Source: CAZOOM01 sp964460795
Lineage (GTDB): Bacteria; Omnitrophota; Omnitrophia; Omnitrophales; Aquincolibacteriaceae
Assembly (NCBI GenBank): GCA_964460795.1
Contig: CAYWRU010000001.1
Span: 110,706 to 174,705 of the forward strand
Reading direction: 5' to 3'
DNA length: 64,000 bases
Shown: piece by piece, positions 35,639-44,211 of the stretch
How the letters are laid out: each line of letters opens with the position of its first letter
How positions within the stretch are numbered: position 1 is the stretch's first letter
Program-made: the position numbers and the translations under genes
Notes under the pieces: model-generated
Database searches by the model: none
Told to the model about the DNA's origin: nothing
Seen by the model: only the letters and a program-made list of their open reading frames with translations

Positions 35639-35871
35639 TTGGCTCGTAGGTCTTTTTCATTTATGTAGATACGGTGACGTACTCCGATATGATCCCAATA
35701 CTGCACGAAGTAAAAGCCTTCAGCCCAGTCCTGTCGAACAACGGTACCGGTTAGATCGGTGCCTACGATTTCGACTTGCTGGCCTTCGTTGTACTTGTAT
35801 TGATTGAATCTATTTGGATCGAGTCCGCAACCTACAGCAAACAACGTGACGCCTAAGGCAAACGCTTTCAT
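35635..35871 (-). CDS. Small lipoprotein
   Basis: 78 residues from MKAFALGVTLFAVGCGLDPN. A short signal peptide ends in a lipobox-like FAVGC, so Cys is residue 15 of the precursor and export with lipid anchoring is likely. The rest (GQQVEIVGTDLTGTVVRQDWAEGFYFVQYWD) looks like a small SH3/KOW-type barrel. Start in an ATGA overlap. Such phage lipoproteins can act in superinfection exclusion; that role is a guess. Confidence 0.7.
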   Translation of the reverse strand: MKAFALGVTLFAVGCGLDPNRFNQYKYNEGQQVEIVGTDLTGTVVRQDWAEGFYFVQYWDHIGVRHRIYINEKDLRAK

Positions 35872-36365
35872 GCGATGTACTGCGGCCAATCGCTTAACCA
35901 CTTGTTATCCAATTCAATATTGCTGTCAAAAATGCAACGCTCAACATCGTGGTCGCTGTAAATACTTTCAAACGCAGCAAACTTAGCCGTATCGAAGCAC
36001 CGGTCTAATCCTAGTATTTTAGGCTTATCCGCGTTTCGCGATAGCGGGTACTCAAAACTAGATGCCAGAAAATGGCATTCTAGATATTTCGTACGGTGTG
36101 CGTAGTGATGGTAGAAGACGGGTGTTTCTATCTTTACGCGATATACTTTTACGCCGGCCTTTTCAAACTGCCGCTTTAGTGCGCCGGCAAAATCGATAGC
36201 CTTGGTTGCGTTTTCGAACTGCCGTGAAAAGCTGGTCATGTGCTCCAGCTTGATCGACTCGCATTCTCTGTTAAGCGAGTGAATGGAAATGGTCCGGATA
36301 TTTAGAGCCTGAGCCGTCCTAAGAAGCTTTTTGCTTCCGGTGATATGGAATTCAAATAGTTCCAT
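35868..36365 (-). CDS. Unknown protein (165 aa)
   Basis: Start taken at MELFEFHITGSKKL (36365), directly after the repeated GTGAACGCGCG element, which here is a perfect palindrome (GAACGCGCGTTC). Alpha/beta sequence with FSRQFENATKAIDFAGALKRQFEKAGVKVY and a Cys near the C-terminus. No family recognised. Confidence 0.65.
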   Translation of the reverse strand: MELFEFHITGSKKLLRTAQALNIRTISIHSLNRECESIKLEHMTSFSRQFENATKAIDFAGALKRQFEKAGVKVYRVKIETPVFYHHYAHRTKYLECHFLASSFEYPLSRNADKPKILGLDRCFDTAKFAAFESIYSDHDVERCIFDSNIELDNKWLSDWPQYIA

Positions 36366-36429
36366 TTTGAACGCGCGTTCACAAAGCCGCGGAGGCAACC
36401 AATAGGTCGCTCTCCGCAGGCCAGAAGGT

Positions 36430-36618
36430 TTACGCCGTTACCGCCGCCTGCTCGGCTGCAATCTTCTCTGCAAGCTCGTTGCGAAGGACGGGAATTTCCT
36501 TGGGCGCATTTACGCCGATCCGCACTCGATCACCGCGGATCTCCACGATAACCACTTCAATTTCCTGATTTTCACCGATCAACAATTTTTCGTTCTCTTT
36601 GCGGGTAAGTACCAACAT
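36430..36618 (-). CDS. csrA: CsrA/RsmA-type translational regulator
   Basis: 62 residues matching CsrA along the whole length: MLVLTRKENEKLLIG, then IEVVIVEIRGDRVRIGVNAPKEIPVLRNELAEKI. The RNA-binding N-terminal (LTR) and C-terminal (VLRNEL) elements are intact. CsrA binds GGA in mRNA leaders and alters translation and stability. In a phage it could redirect host carbon and biofilm regulation or control phage leaders. It sits directly after an alpha-CTD-like gene. Confidence 0.93.
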   Translation of the reverse strand: MLVLTRKENEKLLIGENQEIEVVIVEIRGDRVRIGVNAPKEIPVLRNELAEKIAAEQAAVTA

Positions 36619-36635
36619 CGGTGAGAAAAATCCTT

Positions 36636-36869
36636 TTAGATTTGAGAATCTGTTCGAACAAAGCCGTACTCTTCAAGAATACGGTACGTTTCTTCAAGCG
36701 TCTTGTCGCCAAAGTTTTGGATAGCCAATAGCTTCTCCGGTCGGGTGTTCAAGAGGTCTTCAAGAGTATATACGTTAATCGATTCAAGGTGATTCACCGT
36801 ACGCGGTGGAAAGCCTAGATCGCTTAAGTATCGAGGGAGCAGTTCAATCTGCTCTTGTGTCAGTTCCAT
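36636..36869 (-). CDS. Stand-alone RNA polymerase alpha C-terminal domain-like protein
   Basis: 77 residues from MELTQEQIELLPRYL. The pattern RTVNHLESINVYTLEDLLN, RPEKLLAIQNFG, DKTLEETYRILEEYGF matches the helix-hairpin-helix alphaCTD of bacterial RpoA almost element by element. The N-terminal assembly domain of RpoA is absent. A free alphaCTD could compete for UP elements or activator contacts and so redirect host transcription. The role is inference; the fold assignment is strong. Confidence 0.8.
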   Translation of the reverse strand: MELTQEQIELLPRYLSDLGFPPRTVNHLESINVYTLEDLLNTRPEKLLAIQNFGDKTLEETYRILEEYGFVRTDSQI

Positions 36870-36885
36870 GTGGAGTCCGTTCCTG

Positions 36886-37791
36886 TTAGTCGAAGCCGCT
36901 AGCCATAGCAAGCATCGTTTCTTTTCGTGCCTTCTCTTGCCGAACAATGCCGGTCGTCCTAAACCAGCGCTGATTGCTCTCGTTGCGCATCTTTAAGATA
37001 AGCGCAGCCGCATGAGCTGATCCGGTCATCATACCGACTGGATATCTACAAACGCGAGCAGCGGCAAATGCCAAAACTTCGCGATTGATTTCCTCATGGC
37101 GCCGAATACGCACTTCGCAATCAGGTATCTCGAGAGATGATTGTGTGTCGGCGTCGGCTCTAACAATTACGGCAAAGCGGTCACGCACAATGATCTTGGA
37201 CTTATTATCTTCGCCAGGCATCGGCTCCACGGACCGCAAAACGGCCGTGCCATAAACAGGCGCATCGCCGAGAAGGTCCTGAAGAAATAGCGACTTTGTG
37301 CCGGCAAATCGTGCGTAATTGCTCGTAAGCGCTACTTCATCAACCCTACTGCACACCATTTCGATTAAATGGTGGTTAAGTGCTGAACCTTTACGGCCCG
37401 CATAGAAAGCCCACTCCAAGCGTCGGTAGCATTCCTGAAGGATCTCACGGTCCCAGCAAAATGGGCACACGTTGCGCTTAGAACAGCATCGAACTTGGTA
37501 GTTAGTTACCACGCCCGACGGAGGACAGTTGCAGGCATATTGCCAATTTTTGCGATGCGCTGTGCTTTTTCCAGACGCGCCGGCAATGATATCCAGCCAG
37601 CCGGCATCTAAGAGACTTCGCAGCCTGGAACGCCGCATGCATATCAGCTGATGAATGGCCGCAAGTATTTCGCTTTCGCTTTCACAAAGCTTATTCGTAA
37701 TAGGCGTCACCATGCCGTAGCGGCTGGCCTTTCCGGCCCAGCTTTTGAACGCTGCGTACAGCTTAAAATCAATCTGACTTCTGTAATCCAT
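36886..37791 (-). CDS. Unknown Cys-rich protein (301 aa)
   Basis: Starts MDYRSQIDFKLYAAFKSW. A winged-helix-like N-terminal part (ESEILAAIHQLI, then RLRSLLDAGWLDII) is followed by CNCPPSG, CCSKRNVCPFCW, which looks like a zinc site. This layout (HTH then zinc motif) suggests a DNA- or RNA-binding protein, perhaps replication related, but I do not recognise a family. Confidence 0.6.
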   Translation of the reverse strand: MDYRSQIDFKLYAAFKSWAGKASRYGMVTPITNKLCESESEILAAIHQLICMRRSRLRSLLDAGWLDIIAGASGKSTAHRKNWQYACNCPPSGVVTNYQVRCCSKRNVCPFCWDREILQECYRRLEWAFYAGRKGSALNHHLIEMVCSRVDEVALTSNYARFAGTKSLFLQDLLGDAPVYGTAVLRSVEPMPGEDNKSKIIVRDRFAVIVRADADTQSSLEIPDCEVRIRRHEEINREVLAFAAARVCRYPVGMMTGSAHAAALILKMRNESNQRWFRTTGIVRQEKARKETMLAMASGFD

Positions 37792-37829
37792 AAATGGTTA
37801 TCGCGCATAGAGTTATGCCGATATTCTAA

Positions 37830-37976
37830 TTTAAGCCTATATGGTGCACAATAGGCTTAAAATTTAAGCCTACTAGGAATTACTACGTAATTCCTTCAAC
37901 TACGAAGGAGTGTCGTCGGCCTGCGGCCTCCTCCACTCCCGCGAGCCGCTACGCGGCTCGTAGAAGCTTCGCTTCT
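37830..37976. repeat. Tandem array of short perfect palindromes
   Basis: Non-coding stretch packed with hairpins: TTTAAGCCTA/TAGGCTTAAA (37830-37861), GGAATTAC-TAC-GTAATTCC (37876-37894), CTTC/GAAG, GGCC-TGC-GGCC (37918-37928), CGAGCCGC-TAC-GCGGCTCG (37942-37960) and GAAGC-TTC-GCTTC (37963-37975). Three-base loops recur. No T-run marks a normal terminator. It may be a transcription or replication punctuation site, or RNA-processing signals. Confidence 0.75.
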
Positions 37977-38275
37977 TACCAATAGATGGTAAAGAAGATC
38001 CTATTGGTTGAACTTGTGTTATTCGACCTTTCAGACGACCTGACCCGATAACCATTTATACGGAGGTACTCAATAACATCATCAACTATTAGCTGGCTTC
38101 GGTCAGTGAATACCGACATGTGATGGACGTACCTGCTATTACCGTTAGCTGCGGAATTCAGCAGGTGTCGTTCTAACTTTTCCAGTTCGGATTGGACTTC
38201 CGTCTTGCGTTTTTCTTTTGACCACTCGTCGTTCGCCAGAACTGTCTTTTGCTTCATCTCTAACGCGCTGATCAT
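37976..38275 (-). CDS. Unknown small protein (99 aa)
   Basis: Start chosen at MISALEMKQKTVLAND (38275) with AAGG upstream; it overlaps the low-complexity end of the RNase H gene by 131 nt in another frame. Helical first half, then RSQLIVDDVIEYLRINGYRV, which looks like an HTH-type helix pair. Function unknown. Confidence 0.55.
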   Translation of the reverse strand: MISALEMKQKTVLANDEWSKEKRKTEVQSELEKLERHLLNSAANGNSRYVHHMSVFTDRSQLIVDDVIEYLRINGYRVRSSERSNNTSSTNRIFFTIYW

Positions 38276-38864
38276 TGCTGCCTTTTGAAGGTCGTGTCGG
38301 GTCAATTTTGTGAATATCGCGACCACCCAACGACTCGCTGATTCGATTCTGCTGGGCAATTCGACTTTTATTCGCCAGGTTGTGGCCAAGCCTGTTTAGA
38401 TCGACAACGTCACGTGGCGCCCAATAAGCTTTTAGATCGACGCCAAAGCGCCTAACTGCTTGAATGGCCGTCCAAAGTTCAAAGTTGTTCTTGAGCGGGA
38501 TACGTTGGTTAATTCCGTTAACCACGTACTGACTGTCGGTGATAACACGGACACGGCAACCCGACTTAATGTCAATCGGTACTTCGCCGGCCGTTAGCGC
38601 CATCAAAGGCAAGAGATAAGCCATCATTTCGGCAATGTTGTTCGTACCGTGGCTGAATGCGCCACAGTAGACGTTGCGATAGTGGGTGGACGTAATTAGA
38701 GTCACTCCCCATCCGCATTCTTTCTCCCACGACGTGCCGCTTCCATCTCCAATCAGCAACACGTCCCAGTCATCGTTAGCGATGCCGGCTAATTCAAGAA
38801 CCTCTTCAACTGTTTGTGCCGGGCGTTTTGGCGGTTCCGGCTGTTTCTTCTTGGTTCTGCTCAT
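38145..38864 (-). CDS. RNase H type 1-like protein
   Basis: 239 residues. Active-site strands in order: VLLIGDGSGTS (first Asp), THGTNNIAEMMAYLL region (Glu), VRVITDSQYVVNGI (second Asp). The fourth position, normally Asp in the N..aDrLA motif, reads as His (NRLGHNLAN), a change known to be tolerated in some RNases H. The last 60 residues are a basic low-complexity tail overlapping the next gene. Likely removes RNA primers or R-loops. Confidence 0.78.
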   Translation of the reverse strand: MSRTKKKQPEPPKRPAQTVEEVLELAGIANDDWDVLLIGDGSGTSWEKECGWGVTLITSTHYRNVYCGAFSHGTNNIAEMMAYLLPLMALTAGEVPIDIKSGCRVRVITDSQYVVNGINQRIPLKNNFELWTAIQAVRRFGVDLKAYWAPRDVVDLNRLGHNLANKSRIAQQNRISESLGGRDIHKIDPTRPSKGSNDQRVRDEAKDSSGERRVVKRKTQDGSPIRTGKVRTTPAEFRS

Positions 38865-39207
38865 GACTATCCTGGTCGTAAGCTACGCTGTTATCGTCGA
38901 CAACGTAGCGGTTAGGGGTTCTGCACCAGCTGTGAGACAAATCGTTCACTAGCTGCGCGCCGCGAGTTACGGCAAATGCCGTTAGAACGAATCGCGGTAT
39001 TCCGAACGGATTAAACGCCCAACCGATTACATCGACCAGAGAGACCCAGTGGCTTAGACAGAACATGCATGTAAGTAAGCCGTACCAGAAGCCATCCGGC
39101 CACAGCTCGATCCTTGTTCGTAATCCGGCAAAGATACTTCCGTGGTGGTAGGTCTCAACAACTTGGCTAGTCGCAAGGACCAGGATGATGAAATCGATTG
39201 GAGTCAT
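38806..39207 (-). CDS. Membrane protein, DUF1360-like
   Basis: 133 residues: FIILVLATSQVVETYHHGSI, YGLLTCMFCLSHWVSLVDVIGW and FVLTAFAVTRGAQLVNDL are membrane-type segments in the order of DUF1360 proteins, with the CxxC-like CMFC. The polar tail (QNQEETAGTAKT) is cytosolic. Role in phage unknown; position near the packaging genes hints at lysis or membrane function, without proof. Confidence 0.65.
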   Translation of the reverse strand: MTPIDFIILVLATSQVVETYHHGSIFAGLRTRIELWPDGFWYGLLTCMFCLSHWVSLVDVIGWAFNPFGIPRFVLTAFAVTRGAQLVNDLSHSWCRTPNRYVVDDNSVAYDQDSHEQNQEETAGTAKTPGTNS

Positions 39208-39208
39208 G

Positions 39209-39385
39209 TTATTTGCTTTGCGGCTTTAACGCTCCTTCAACGATTTCTTTTGTTTTGCCTGTCATCCACAGTGCACTACTGAGCGCAGCCCAGTGCCAGA
39301 TTCCAAAGATCGGCGTGAGCGCAACGCCCACGACGACGGTAGCAACGGCAGCCTGTGCGATTGCTTTGTCAGTCCAGTTCTTCAT
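39209..39385 (-). CDS. Small membrane protein (58 aa)
   Basis: Start at MKNWTDKAIAQAAV in an ATGA overlap with the 77-aa gene. One or two hydrophobic helices (AIAQAAVATVVVGVALTPIFGIWHWAAL). Could belong to a lysis or membrane module with the neighbouring DUF1360-like gene. Confidence 0.6.
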   Translation of the reverse strand: MKNWTDKAIAQAAVATVVVGVALTPIFGIWHWAALSSALWMTGKTKEIVEGALKPQSK

Positions 39386-39615
39386 ATACTTCTCTCGGAT
39401 GGGTGCGGCCAATCAAGCGTCTGTCCGCGGTCCGGCGCAGGGTCACCATTTAGGTACCCTTGCAGCTCAGGTAGAGGCAATGGAGCCTCTAGCGGCAGTC
39501 GATGGATCTTAAAATCGGCCGGCACTATTCTTGGCTCGGGGTTTCTATAGGAGGGCAGAATGCCGATGCGCTCCAAAAAATTTCGGGCGCCTAATTGTTC
39601 GGGTGAAGTCGACAT
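39382..39615 (-). CDS. Small unknown protein (77 aa)
   Basis: Starts MSTSPEQLGARNFLERIG. Pro-rich, soluble, linear-looking. First gene of the leftward unit that begins in the 82-nt gap opposite the terminase gene. Confidence 0.55.
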   Translation of the reverse strand: MSTSPEQLGARNFLERIGILPSYRNPEPRIVPADFKIHRLPLEAPLPLPELQGYLNGDPAPDRGQTLDWPHPSERSI

Positions 39616-39697
39616 TAGTGTCTCCTAGTTACATTCCAAAAGTGACAAGAATCCTTCCCCAACATACCAAGTCAGTTACAAAACGGAACACGGAAGT
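39616..39697. promoter_or_regulatory. Divergent intergenic region, probable promoters
   Basis: An 82-nt AT-richer gap separates the leftward 77-aa gene from the rightward terminase gene. Transcription must start in both directions in or near it, but I cannot pick convincing -35/-10 boxes. Confidence 0.35.
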
Positions 39698-41569
39698 ATG
39701 CCGCTCAAAAAACCGGAGATTGTCCTGCCGAAGGACATCGAATCGATTGCAGCTAAGTTTGACGCGTTTGCAGGAGTGAATGACGATAAACACTCTGTAC
39801 GAATCAAAAAAGCCGCTGAGCTTCTCACACAATCTGGACCTAGCAACCTACGGTATCTGCTTCCGTTGCTTTTCAATCACAAGGGAGATCCCTTCACCCT
39901 AAAGGATCACTTCGTATTTGAGCCCTTGTTTGATTCTCGTATTCCTCAGCAGCAGGTTTGGAAGACCGGTCGACAAGTAGCCAAGTCGACGTCCATCTCT
40001 GCCAAGGGCGTTCTTCGCTGCAACATCATTCCGGACTTTTGCACACTGTACGTTGCTCCGCTTTTTGAAATGATCAAGCGTTTGAGCAAGAACGTCGTAC
40101 AGCCGTTCGTGGATCGCTCGCCTATCCGCCGGCTGTGGAGCGGCAGCAACACCGAGAACAACGTGTTGCAGCGCAGCTTCCACAATTATTCGAAGATGAT
40201 TTTTTCTTTCGCGTACTTGGACGTAGAGCGTATCCGCGGTATCTCCGCCGACGAGATGGACATCGACGAAGTACAGGACATGGACCCTGAGTTCATTCCG
40301 ATTATTCGCGAAGTTATGTCCGCGTCTAAATGGGGCTTGAGCCAGTTTACCGGCACGCCCAAGACACTGGAAAATACCATCGAAGGTCTGTGGCTGCGCT
40401 CAAGCCAGGCTCAGTGGTGCATCAAGTGCCATCGCTGCAACTATCTCAACGTGCCGGCTTTAAGCCATGACCTTGATGAAATGATCGGCGAGGACTGGAA
40501 AAACGTCTCCGAGGAAAACCCCGGAGTCATCTGTGCCAAATGCAAGCGTCCGGTCTTTCCGCGGACGGGTCACTGGATTCACGATCGATCCGAGCTGCGT
40601 TGGGATTTTGCGGGCTACCATGTCCCGCAAATACTTATGCCCATGCACTACGCCGACCCGAAGAAGTGGAAGATTCTTCTAGGTAAGCGCGCCGGCATTG
40701 GTAACGTGTCGGCCAACGTCTTTTACAACGAAGTCTTGGGCGAATCATACGACTTGGGCGCCCGATTGTTTACCGTTACCGATATCAAAGCCGTCGCCAC
40801 GCTTCATGAAAATGAGATCGATGTGGCTCAGTCCAAGATTCACGATTACACGCATCGCGTACTTGGAGTTGACTGGGGTGGTGGCGGCGCTGACGAGACA
40901 AGCTTTACAACTATTGCCGTACTTGGCATGAAGTCGGACGGTACCGTAGACGTAATTTACGGCTGGCGTTCGCTTCGGCCGCATGACCACGTATACGAAG
41001 CCAAGCAGGTTTTGCGTATGTGCGCCATCTTCCGCTGTTCGCACATCATGCATGATTACAGCGGTGCCGGTGATACTCGCACTACGATCATGACAATGGC
41101 CGGCTTCCCGGCTAATCGCATTATGTCGATTCAGTACGTAGGCACCGGTCACGGGCTCATTAAGCACAATCCGCCTGACGCTTCAAATCCGCGGCATCGC
41201 TACAGCCTTGTGAAATCGTATAGCTTACAGATGCTTGCCAACCTTGTGCGCGGCGGCTTTATCCATTTCTTTCAATACGATTACAAGAACGATGACGACC
41301 GCGGTCTTCTTCACGATTTTCTCACGCTCGTCGAAGACAAGAAGCAGACCCGCATGGGGTCGGACGCTTTTACAATCATTCGCGATCAGACGTCATCTAA
41401 TCCGGACGACTTTGCCCACTCCGTCAACATCGGTTGCATGGGTCTGTTTCACATGACCCAGCGTTGGCCTGATATTGCCAAGCTTGTCGAGGTTCGCGTT
41501 GAGCGTGAGGCTCTTGAAGAAGGTGAGCATCTTAAGCAATTTTGGGAGTCTATTCGCGACAACGACTAA
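39698..41569 (+). CDS. Terminase large subunit
   Basis: 623 residues with GGAAG before the start. The ATPase domain has the variant Walker A KTGRQVAKSTS (about 88-98) and a Walker B/catalytic Glu region ISADEMDIDEVQDMD. A zinc-ribbon-like insert has CIKCHRC and later CAKCKRP. The nuclease domain begins VLGVDWGGGGADETSF and continues with HDYSGAGDTRT and a late Asp in DDFAHSV. It packages DNA into the prohead and cuts the concatemer. It is the first of two genes on this strand. Confidence 0.92.
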   Translation: MPLKKPEIVLPKDIESIAAKFDAFAGVNDDKHSVRIKKAAELLTQSGPSNLRYLLPLLFNHKGDPFTLKDHFVFEPLFDSRIPQQQVWKTGRQVAKSTSISAKGVLRCNIIPDFCTLYVAPLFEMIKRLSKNVVQPFVDRSPIRRLWSGSNTENNVLQRSFHNYSKMIFSFAYLDVERIRGISADEMDIDEVQDMDPEFIPIIREVMSASKWGLSQFTGTPKTLENTIEGLWLRSSQAQWCIKCHRCNYLNVPALSHDLDEMIGEDWKNVSEENPGVICAKCKRPVFPRTGHWIHDRSELRWDFAGYHVPQILMPMHYADPKKWKILLGKRAGIGNVSANVFYNEVLGESYDLGARLFTVTDIKAVATLHENEIDVAQSKIHDYTHRVLGVDWGGGGADETSFTTIAVLGMKSDGTVDVIYGWRSLRPHDHVYEAKQVLRMCAIFRCSHIMHDYSGAGDTRTTIMTMAGFPANRIMSIQYVGTGHGLIKHNPPDASNPRHRYSLVKSYSLQMLANLVRGGFIHFFQYDYKNDDDRGLLHDFLTLVEDKKQTRMGSDAFTIIRDQTSSNPDDFAHSVNIGCMGLFHMTQRWPDIAKLVEVRVEREALEEGEHLKQFWESIRDND

Positions 41570-44211
41570 CCAACCACTTTTAGGTTTGGAGCAGCTGTTG
41601 CGGCTTGTGCTCGCCACCACTGATACGAGACAAGAAAACCTGGCTTATCTTGTCTTTCTGCTCGTTCAACCAATGCTCCGGCACTTTCCAGGTGCCATCC
41701 GAGTTTACCGGGTCTTTGCTTGGCCAAGCTATGTCCACGGAATAGAGTTTGCCAAGCTTCCGGAAACCAGAGGCCTTCGTGTTCGATACGAATGCACGTC
41801 CTTGACCCGGCCATCTCAGGCCGGAGCATATGGATGTCGCCGGCCGCAAGGGCTTTGTGGATATGGCGCGTCCAGTAGCGTAGCGCCTCATCTGGCGCGT
41901 CAACATCCTTGCGACCCATCTTGGCAGCTTGCAAATCGACGCCAAGCTTTTTTGCCCAGCCGATGAGATCTGTTCGGACCCATTCATACCAGTCTCCCGT
42001 TGGCTGCACTTTGCCGGCCAACATTCGTTTAACCCAGTCATCGATGTAGGCCGACATCGCATCGGCTACGTAGGCCATCGGCGCCAGGCGACCATTGTTG
42101 ATTTCAATGTGCCGCCAGCCGTCATCTAGGCATAGCGGTACGGCCATGTTGTCTGTTGCCAGTACCATTGACCGGCATGTTCCTGGATGCTGCTCGATCC
42201 ATTCGCGTACCAGGTACACGTGCATCGACAGATTGCTCATGACCATTCGCGGCCAGTCGTGCCGTTCGTCCAAATCCCAGAGCCTACCCAAATTGGTCAT
42301 ATTCTGGATTTGAGACTTCAGAACGCCTAGCGCTTCAATACACGCAGGCAGCACGCGCAGGGTGCCGGAACCCGTTATAAGGGCTCCAGGCGCTTCTCGG
42401 CCCACGCCAGGGCCTAATAGAACGGCCAGGGCCTGGATGGCTAGGTTCCACAGGGCTCTATTGGATGCATTGTCCTCACTAAGCTTCTCTAACTTATCTA
42501 AATTAACACTATCGGGGGGTGGGATAGTCGCCGCCGGCAAGTGGGGATACCAGTCGGCCTCGCCGGCCGAAACGCCGGCCAGCCCGTAGGTGTGCCGAGG
42601 CAGTGATAGCTGACCGGTCTCTTGATTCCATCCGACTCGATCTAGGCCGGCAATGAATTCCGGTTCGTGGAAGGAGGCAGCGATGGAGATCAGCTTAGTC
42701 TTCCACTGTGGGTTGCAGTGTCCGAAGCCTTTCTGGTTTCGTACCAGGAGATTCTGAACGAACAGAATCGGATCCTTTTCGATCGTCTTACCGGCGACGG
42801 CAAACGGCACCTTTTCACCGCGGTACAGAACATGACCGATGTACGTAGCTTCACCCGTCTTGTACGTGATGATCTTTTCAACGCGAATCACGTAGTCGCA
42901 GATCTGCAGCGCCTGCCCTCTGGACGACACAGCCCACCAACCGCCGTTCTGCTCAATGACGCTACAGTTGCCGGCTGCCGTGTACTTCACCGACTTGTTT
43001 TCCGGTACAAGCCGTAATGCTTTTTCTTTGGCTTTGCGGTCGAGCTTATCCGTAACGTCAACGATCGACTCGCCTAATCCTTGAAGATCAAGAAGCATTT
43101 GCTCGGCTTCTCGGTCGGAGCTTTCGAGAATGTACTTGGACATTACCTCGGTCCAATGCCGTGCGCCCCGATTAAGTAGTTCTTGAATGTCGTTCGGGCT
43201 ATGTTCGCCGATCCAGTTCGAGACCTCAGCTTCTGTCTTAATTCGCGGACCGGCCATTGTGATTTTGGCGTCACGGCGAATAGCGCGATAAAATGAACGC
43301 GCGTTCAGAATGTGGTCCCAGAACAATACTTCGGCATTTGGGAAGATAGCCCACCCAGTGTCTAGCTTGTCGCCTAGGCCATGAAGTACGTAGTTAGGCG
43401 GAGAGCTGTCCAACCGCAGCGACCGGAACTGTAGGCGCAAGTAATGCATGGCGTTGCGTACGCCAATCAGTTGAGCCGGATAAGCTAGGTCGGCGTGATA
43501 GCCGATGCCCTGGCTATGCTGATCGAAAAACTCATGCGTGCGGTCTTCCGGCTCGAGCCGTCGTCCGCCGAACCACATTCCATCAACTCGCCCCGGCACT
43601 TCTCGCAGCGGGATGAAGATAGTGTCTGTCCAGCGAGAGCCTGGAAAGATCTTACGCACACCTTCGATTAGACCCGTATGCGATACAGCCTGAGGTCGAA
43701 AGGCTCGGTTCACGGTACGGCTGTCTGTAATGCCGAAGACCTTGGCCGCGTCGGCACGGCGCTGCTCAGGGATATTGGACCAACGTAGCCGACCATGCTC
43801 CAGAAGCCGCTGAAAGGCCTGCGATGGATTACGGGCCGCAGCCATTCCGGTGACCGCCAGTTCGGCGATGGCTCGGCGATTGTTACGCATCTTCTCGTAG
43901 TAGTCGACATCAAGGTCGTCCGGCAGCATCGGCATGATGGTGCGAATTTTCGCCATCGTAGCCGACAGGCTTAAGCCCCATACGGCTTGCGCTAGTTCGA
44001 TCGTGTCGCCGGAGAAGCCGCAACTACTGCAGCTATGCCATTGACCGCCAAACACAGGATCAGGGAAAATAATCGAGGAATTATTGTCCGCCTTGCAAAT
44101 CGCGCATTGCGTTGATCGCGGTAAACTTAGAGACTTTACCGGCAAGCCTAATTCGGGCCAGATCGTCGCCCACAATACAAAACCGTTAATACTCTTTCGA
44201 GGTTCTCGCAT
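41566..44211 (-). CDS. Zinc-ribbon primase-like replication protein
   Basis: About 881 residues from an ATG at 44211 (MREPRKSINGF). The N-terminus holds a primase-type zinc ribbon: CAICKAD, then WHSCSSCGFSGDTIELAQ. Region 250-360 could be a divergent Toprim-like domain. A glycine-rich segment (GALITGSGTLRVL) is at most a degenerate P-loop. It converges with the terminase gene (4-nt overlap) and its start codon overlaps that of the divergent 44210-45406 gene. It may be a second primase or primase-helicase; the family call is tentative. Confidence 0.55.
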   Translation of the reverse strand: MREPRKSINGFVLWATIWPELGLPVKSLSLPRSTQCAICKADNNSSIIFPDPVFGGQWHSCSSCGFSGDTIELAQAVWGLSLSATMAKIRTIMPMLPDDLDVDYYEKMRNNRRAIAELAVTGMAAARNPSQAFQRLLEHGRLRWSNIPEQRRADAAKVFGITDSRTVNRAFRPQAVSHTGLIEGVRKIFPGSRWTDTIFIPLREVPGRVDGMWFGGRRLEPEDRTHEFFDQHSQGIGYHADLAYPAQLIGVRNAMHYLRLQFRSLRLDSSPPNYVLHGLGDKLDTGWAIFPNAEVLFWDHILNARSFYRAIRRDAKITMAGPRIKTEAEVSNWIGEHSPNDIQELLNRGARHWTEVMSKYILESSDREAEQMLLDLQGLGESIVDVTDKLDRKAKEKALRLVPENKSVKYTAAGNCSVIEQNGGWWAVSSRGQALQICDYVIRVEKIITYKTGEATYIGHVLYRGEKVPFAVAGKTIEKDPILFVQNLLVRNQKGFGHCNPQWKTKLISIAASFHEPEFIAGLDRVGWNQETGQLSLPRHTYGLAGVSAGEADWYPHLPAATIPPPDSVNLDKLEKLSEDNASNRALWNLAIQALAVLLGPGVGREAPGALITGSGTLRVLPACIEALGVLKSQIQNMTNLGRLWDLDERHDWPRMVMSNLSMHVYLVREWIEQHPGTCRSMVLATDNMAVPLCLDDGWRHIEINNGRLAPMAYVADAMSAYIDDWVKRMLAGKVQPTGDWYEWVRTDLIGWAKKLGVDLQAAKMGRKDVDAPDEALRYWTRHIHKALAAGDIHMLRPEMAGSRTCIRIEHEGLWFPEAWQTLFRGHSLAKQRPGKLGWHLESAGALVERAERQDKPGFLVSYQWWRAQAATAAPNLKVVG

